From Bostrychus sinensis (taxonomy: Eukaryota > Chordata > Actinopteri > Gobiiformes > Eleotridae): a stretch of 64,000 bases of DNA. The translations under genes were made by a program, and so were the position numbers. The number at the start of each line of letters is the position of its first letter. Position 1 is the first letter of the stretch. Under the pieces are notes generated by a model, which ran no database searches, was not told the DNA's origin, and was given only the letters and a program-made list of their open reading frames with translations. Shown in pieces: positions 59,653 through 64,000 of the stretch. The stretch is from contig CM036246.1 of assembly GCA_020698575.1 (NCBI GenBank), forward strand, positions 2,385,001 through 2,449,000, read 5' to 3'.

Positions 59653-60130
59653 CCTCATCTCCCTGAGTTTGAGTCCCACTGAGTGAGATTAAAGCGCTTC
59701 CAGCATGGAGCAAGTGAGATTTCAAACTTTACACTACAGCGCCACCTTGTGCTGCGTTGTGTGCTCTTTCCACAGATATATTACAATAAATTTACTGATA
59801 AAACGACAAAAAGTAATAATTATCAGTCCAGCTTTAACTTAAACTGTAGAAAAGTAGCTTAATTCAGATTTTTTAGTTATTAAAATAAGAAAACTTTAGC
59901 CACATGAGACCGATTGCTAGGCGTTGTTGCTATGTTGCTAAAGCCACAACATACCGACACTTTTAGCTAACCGAGAACAAAGACAATTTCTTGCCTTTCA
60001 CTCACGATTTCTCCAAAACAATTTAATCCAACGGAGTTTTTCTCCTCTTGACAAGTGTCCTACTCCCACTGAGTGAGATTAAAGCACTTTCAGCCTGGAG
60101 CAAGTCAGATTTAACATCGCCCCCTACAGC
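59510..60130. repeat. Tandemly duplicated leader module of the duplicated gene
   Basis: Two related blocks about 400 bp apart share GGTTGCTATG / GTTGCTATGTTG words, ACGATTTCT and CCCACTGAGTGAGATTAAAG followed by a GGAGCAAGT phrase. This is the region 5' of the exons in arm B and may hold the promoter; that role is inferred. Confidence 0.55.
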
Positions 60131-61828
60131 GGCGTTTTACCATGAACATTAACCTACAGGTCTATTTTACTGGACTGCACTGAGAAAAGAAAAGCGTTTG
60201 TTTATAAGTTATTGTTCAGCTCAGGTGATTTTTTTATGAAGTACAATAAGCCGCAAAATGCCTCAAATGCAGCGCCAATTTGCTGCACGCGTAAAGCGTG
60301 GTTAATTTGACTTTTGTGCCTAAATATTGTTTAATAATAGCTTATTTTAAAATGAACGATAGGCGTTTACCAAGCACAGTTTATCATGAAACATATCTGA
60401 GTGTGAATAAACCAGGAATATGAAGCCTACAGACAACTTACATGCAATTCAGATACTCCCTGAGTTCCTGATACTCGATTGCATTACTTTGTTATTCCAT
60501 TATATTTTAAAAACGTGAAGCCTATAATAATTTCTAATAAGCATTCTTAAACAAACAGCAGATTTGTCATCTTCAGTGTTCTTAGCTTACCAAAAAGATA
60601 CAGTAATTAATGTTATTTATTTTGATGTGTTTGCATGAGTCAGTTCTTGTTTAGTCTCTGTTTTGTGCTTGTAATGCATTTTTCTTTGAATTCCTATTTT
60701 AGCCCTTGATTTACACCTGGGTTAGTTTAGATTTAGGCTAATTTTAGTCCATTAAAGTTGGTACTGGTGAAGTTTGAGAATCACTGGTTTATTTCATCAA
60801 CTTATTATTACTCAAACTTCTCACATTAATAACAGTGTTTAAAACTCAATGGTGTAATGTTGAAGTATTTGTTTGTAATTGATAATTGATAATACTTAAC
60901 TTGATAATACCTTAACTAACACATACTGAGTAGTTATTCTAAAGTGTTACTAATTAATGAAAATATTTGGCTGGTTATTATTGCTGACAGTACTTTATCT
61001 CCTCACAGTTACCCCAGTGGTCGTCCTCGTCCCTACAGCCTTGAACTGGGATGTAAGATTATGCAGCGCCTGTGGGAGAAGCTGAATCGGCCCCTGGTCT
61101 CAGAGATAGAGACTGGTGGAGGACTTCTGAACTTCATGGAGTCCTGCAGCAAAGGGCCCTATCCACCGCTCATTGATGTGGATGTCTCTGGGGAGCCCGG
61201 CCCTCCTAAACCCTATGTCCAGAAAAGCAACCTAAAGAGAACAAGCAGAGGGCTTCAGACACAGTACTGTGTCTGTTTACTGTTGGTAACTAACCCAAAG
61301 TCATTTTTAATTATTGAGCAGAGCTTTAGAAATGTCCACTTAACTATGATTAACTTACCTCACATTTTTTGGTTTTATCTGCCAGTGTGTTTATATTCAC
61401 TGATTGATGCTAAAGTGTATGCTAACAACAGATCAAATAGTCAGATGGCAGATAAATCTTTTCACTATTTTCATCATTACTCTTTCTGGTCCTGTACAGA
61501 CCCAGACCACTGTCTCTGCTGAACCTCGCCTGACTGAGCCACAGACCGACCTTCTGAGAGAGCAGGTAAGGTGGAGTTTTAAGGAAAAGCCAGTGTCGCT
61601 TTTAAACTGACTGAGAAACACAGAATCATGTCCTAAAAACAACATTTTCCTTTTCTTGTACAGGCCCGTCAGTCTCCCCCAGTCCAGGCCACTGAGGAGT
61701 CCAGCTGAGCTCCGCTCTGTGGGGACCCTGCCTCTCAGGGGTCATTCTGGTTCAGGCTGAAGCGGAAGAACACCAGAGGGTTCGAGTACACCTTTCAGGA
61801 GCTCACTGACCAGGTAAGATGGCTTATG
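59653..61828 (+). repeat. Inverted duplication, arm B
   Basis: Reverse-complement counterpart of 46755-50287. About 1.37 kb present in arm A (47945-49318) is missing at the junction near 60636. The first 80 bases recur at the window end (63921-64000) as the start of a third copy. Confidence 0.9.
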
Positions 61829-62134
61829 GAAAACAGCTGAAAAATGCAGCATTTACAGAGACAACTCTATGGTGAATAAATGACCATAACTCTTTCATAC
61901 AAAACACTAAACCTCTCCCACTCCCTTCCCTCACCCGTCTCCCGTATGGTCCAGACCTCGAGCTCCAGCCCTGTGCCTGAGGAGGAGCCCCGCAGTAAGA
62001 GGCCCTGCCAGTCTGATGCAGACAGCCCAGGGGAGGCCATGTCTCAGAGGTCTTTGGTGCTGAAGTTCACCCGACAGGAGAAGAGGACCGGCCTGCCTGT
62101 GTACAGCGTTGAATATGTGGCAGACCAGGACCAG
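61009..62134 (+). pseudogene. Unrecognised multi-exon gene, copy B (5' deleted)
   Basis: Putative exons are 61009-61285, 61500-61565, 61664-61813 and 61955-62134. All have good GT-AG ends, and all junctions between them are phase 0. They read YPSGRPRPYSLELGCKIMQR..., TQTTVSAEPRLTEPQTDLLR, ARQSPPVQATEESS then TGA (61706-61708), GSFWFRLKRKNTRGFEYTFQ, and TSSSSPVPEEEPRSKRP...FTRQEKRTGLPVYSVEY. The two exons that precede these in copy A are deleted. The 61664 exon is open over all 50 codons except that TGA, which copy A also has. A candidate acceptor (GACCCTGCCTCTCAG, ending 61738) would bypass the stop and keep phase 0. No domain is recognised. The last exon is absent from copy A. Probably a pseudogene copy, but a functional parent may lie outside the window. 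Confidence 0.6.
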
Positions 62135-62610
62135 GTAGGGAGGCTCTCCAAGTAACACTGACACACACGTGAGCAGGGGCGTTGGACTGGGGGGGTAAAG
62201 GGTATCATTAACCCAGGGCCCACTGCAGGGAGGGGCCCTCAAAAAGCCTAGGATATGCTTGAGAAATATTGCTCAAGTGAACCTGGGGGCCCACCAAGAC
62301 GGTTTATACAAAGGGCCAAGAATTTCGTGCTACACCCCTGCAAGTGAGGGCCAGTCATCTCTATAGGACCTCCTACAGTTATTAGTAATCTAATTCAAAC
62401 AGTATGGACTACTTGAATTTTCAAATGAGCTATTATTATTAAGTCTAACTCTTCATTGTCTTGGACCTTACACTTGTTATACAAAGTGTGTAAGTGTGCA
62501 ACATAGAGATACTACAAAAATGTAATTTGCTATAAAAGGATTTTAAACATTGCAATAATAATATCACCTATAATATTTAAATTCCCTTTGAGCAGAGAGA
62601 AGTAGGGAAG
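62135..62610. other. Sequence after copy B, nothing recognised
   Basis: No further exon could be supported. Fragments such as GGGGCCCACCAAGACGG near 62287 resemble a phrase near 22205 (GGGGCCCACTAAGATGG), a minor dispersed repeat. Confidence 0.35.
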
Positions 62611-62689
62611 CTTATGCAAACTGTAGCAGTTTACACAGACAGACATATCTGTGTAAGACAGCAGATTTGTTTAAGGAATAAACTCTGGG

Positions 62690-62966
62690 TTAAGGCAAGA
62701 TTTTCAAATACTTTTCAAGATTGGACAGCATTTAGAACTCTAAGAAATAAATGTACTTTAATGATCAGAAAATCCAAATCTGAATTTCATTTAAAATCAG
62801 TTACAGAAAATCTAAAAAAAAAACTGCAAAATTTTGGAAATCTATTAAATCCTTGTCTGGCACACACATGGCCTCAAGCCTCCCAGAAAAAATTCTTGTT
62901 GGCTCAGACAAAATAAAAGACAAACATGCTATGGTTAGTCAGTTTAACAAACACTTTATTCATAGG
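62690..62966 (+). pseudogene. Non-LTR retrotransposon ORF2 fragment
   Basis: Reads FQDWTAFRTLRNKCTLMIRK followed by SKSEFHLKSVTENLKKK and, after an interruption, FNKHFIHRVN. RNKC..IRK(S/A)KS followed downstream by FNKHF is typical of the linker between endonuclease and reverse transcriptase in non-LTR elements. It stops where the direct repeat begins. Confidence 0.7.
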
Positions 62967-62968
62967 GT

Positions 62969-64000
62969 TAATTGTTTTAAGCATTTGCACGTTTTAAAAT
63001 CTATGAATAGATCCCATAACCTTTATCATATTCATAAATATTCTACAATCTAAATATTCACCATAATCTCTGTACCCAGAATTCTTTAAATTGTCAAACA
63101 ACCTTTACAGTGTCAAGTTTTGGTTGTGTAGAGCCGTATATATTTTCTATCAACGGATAATCTGTTTTATTAAATTTCAAAATGATCCAATTATTGTCTG
63201 GTGCCCGAGTAATAAGAAGGGTAAGAATGGTGTGTCAATAATGAGGTCACACTTTACTGAATATTATTTAATTACACACAGGGATACTCATAACCCATTG
63301 CCATCTTGAGTCCAAAATTGGCAGAATAGGCATATTACAGCTACAACAAGCTACAACAGATACATCAAGATTTTTACACCACCAAGTACAACTAAATGAG
63401 CCTAATTAGGACTAAACCAAATCTGAACCAGGTCTAAACCAGTACAAAAGTGGAAAAACCCAGAACAAAATCAAGACAAATCCAAGTCTAAACCAGGACG
63501 GAAACAGGCATAAACTAGTACAAACCAAGACAAATTCAGCACTAAACTAAACCAAGTCTAAACCAGACTAGACCAAAGTACGACAGGACCAAAACTGGCT
63601 CTAAATAAAACTCGGGTATTTTGAGAACCACTGGGCTTTTTATTTCTTTATTTATTTTTTTAATTCACATTGACATAATAATTGTAATTGCTTTTTTGTT
63701 TTTATAACGTTAAACAAATAATAATAAATATAAATAATTAAATAATAAAAAGCAATAAATTATGAAAAACAGACCCAAAGATCGGTTGCTATGGGTTTGG
63801 TTGCTATGCTAATTATATTAAACCATAACATTCCGAAGCCTTCGACAGAGGAAAACAAGTTGTATTTTCGCTAAACACTCGACGATTTCTGCGAGAAAAA
63901 GTGATCCAGCAGTGAAGTTTCCTCATCTCCCTGAGTTTGAGTCCCACTGAGTGAGATTAAAGCGCTTCCAGCATGGAGCAAGTGAGATTTCAAACTTTAC
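62969..64000 (+). repeat. Direct repeat unit, second copy (copy C, runs off the window)
   Basis: Matches 58748-59730 in order and orientation with a period near 4.2 kb, so the arm B unit is tandemly repeated. The final 80 bases are the beginning of another arm (GGGTTTGAGTCCC-type context, then GGAGCAAGTGAGATTTCAAA). Its gene, if present, lies beyond the window. Confidence 0.9.

Overview
The window looks like nuclear genomic DNA of a teleost fish, probably a percomorph; the species cannot be named from sequence alone. It is gene-poor and full of fish-type repeats: Tc1-like, PIF/Harbinger and many hAT-like non-autonomous elements, Penelope-like and L2/Rex1-type LINE remnants, tRNA-derived SINEs and a solo LTR. 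All genes are split by GT-AG introns except one.

Layout. 1-5060: repeat-derived sequence, starting with the 3' end of a Tc1-like transposon. 5064-6682: about 100 copies of a 16-bp minisatellite, ending about 107 bp before the last coding exon (6789-7332) of an unidentified + strand gene. 8199-27700: intergenic DNA with many mobile elements and no gene I can support. 27770-33120: complete five-exon ncbp2 (nuclear cap-binding protein subunit 2) on the - strand, its introns packed with hAT-like MITEs. 34262-38320: repeats, including a broken Tc1-like transposase. 38434-38835: an intact single-exon FKBP2-type ER prolyl isomerase on the - strand, possibly a retrogene. 39783-46750: more elements, several with perfect target-site duplications, ending in LINE reverse-transcriptase sequence.

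46755-64000 is the most unusual part. A multi-exon gene that I do not recognise is present as two inverted copies: arm A on the - strand (46755-50287) and arm B on the + strand (59653-61828), about 9.4 kb apart. A direct tandem copy of arm B's flank begins at about 62969 and runs off the window end. Arm A has lost the 3' exon and ends at LINE sequence. Arm B has lost two 5' exons. Both share the same in-frame TGA in an otherwise open exon. Between the arms lie a second unrecognised short gene (54155-55369) with a probable 2-bp frameshift, and a 48-bp minisatellite (55611-56368).

ncbp2 acts in RNA cap binding and FKBP2 in ER protein folding. They are neighbours here but nothing in the sequence suggests a shared function. 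The duplicated unknown gene is the best candidate for lineage-specific biology.
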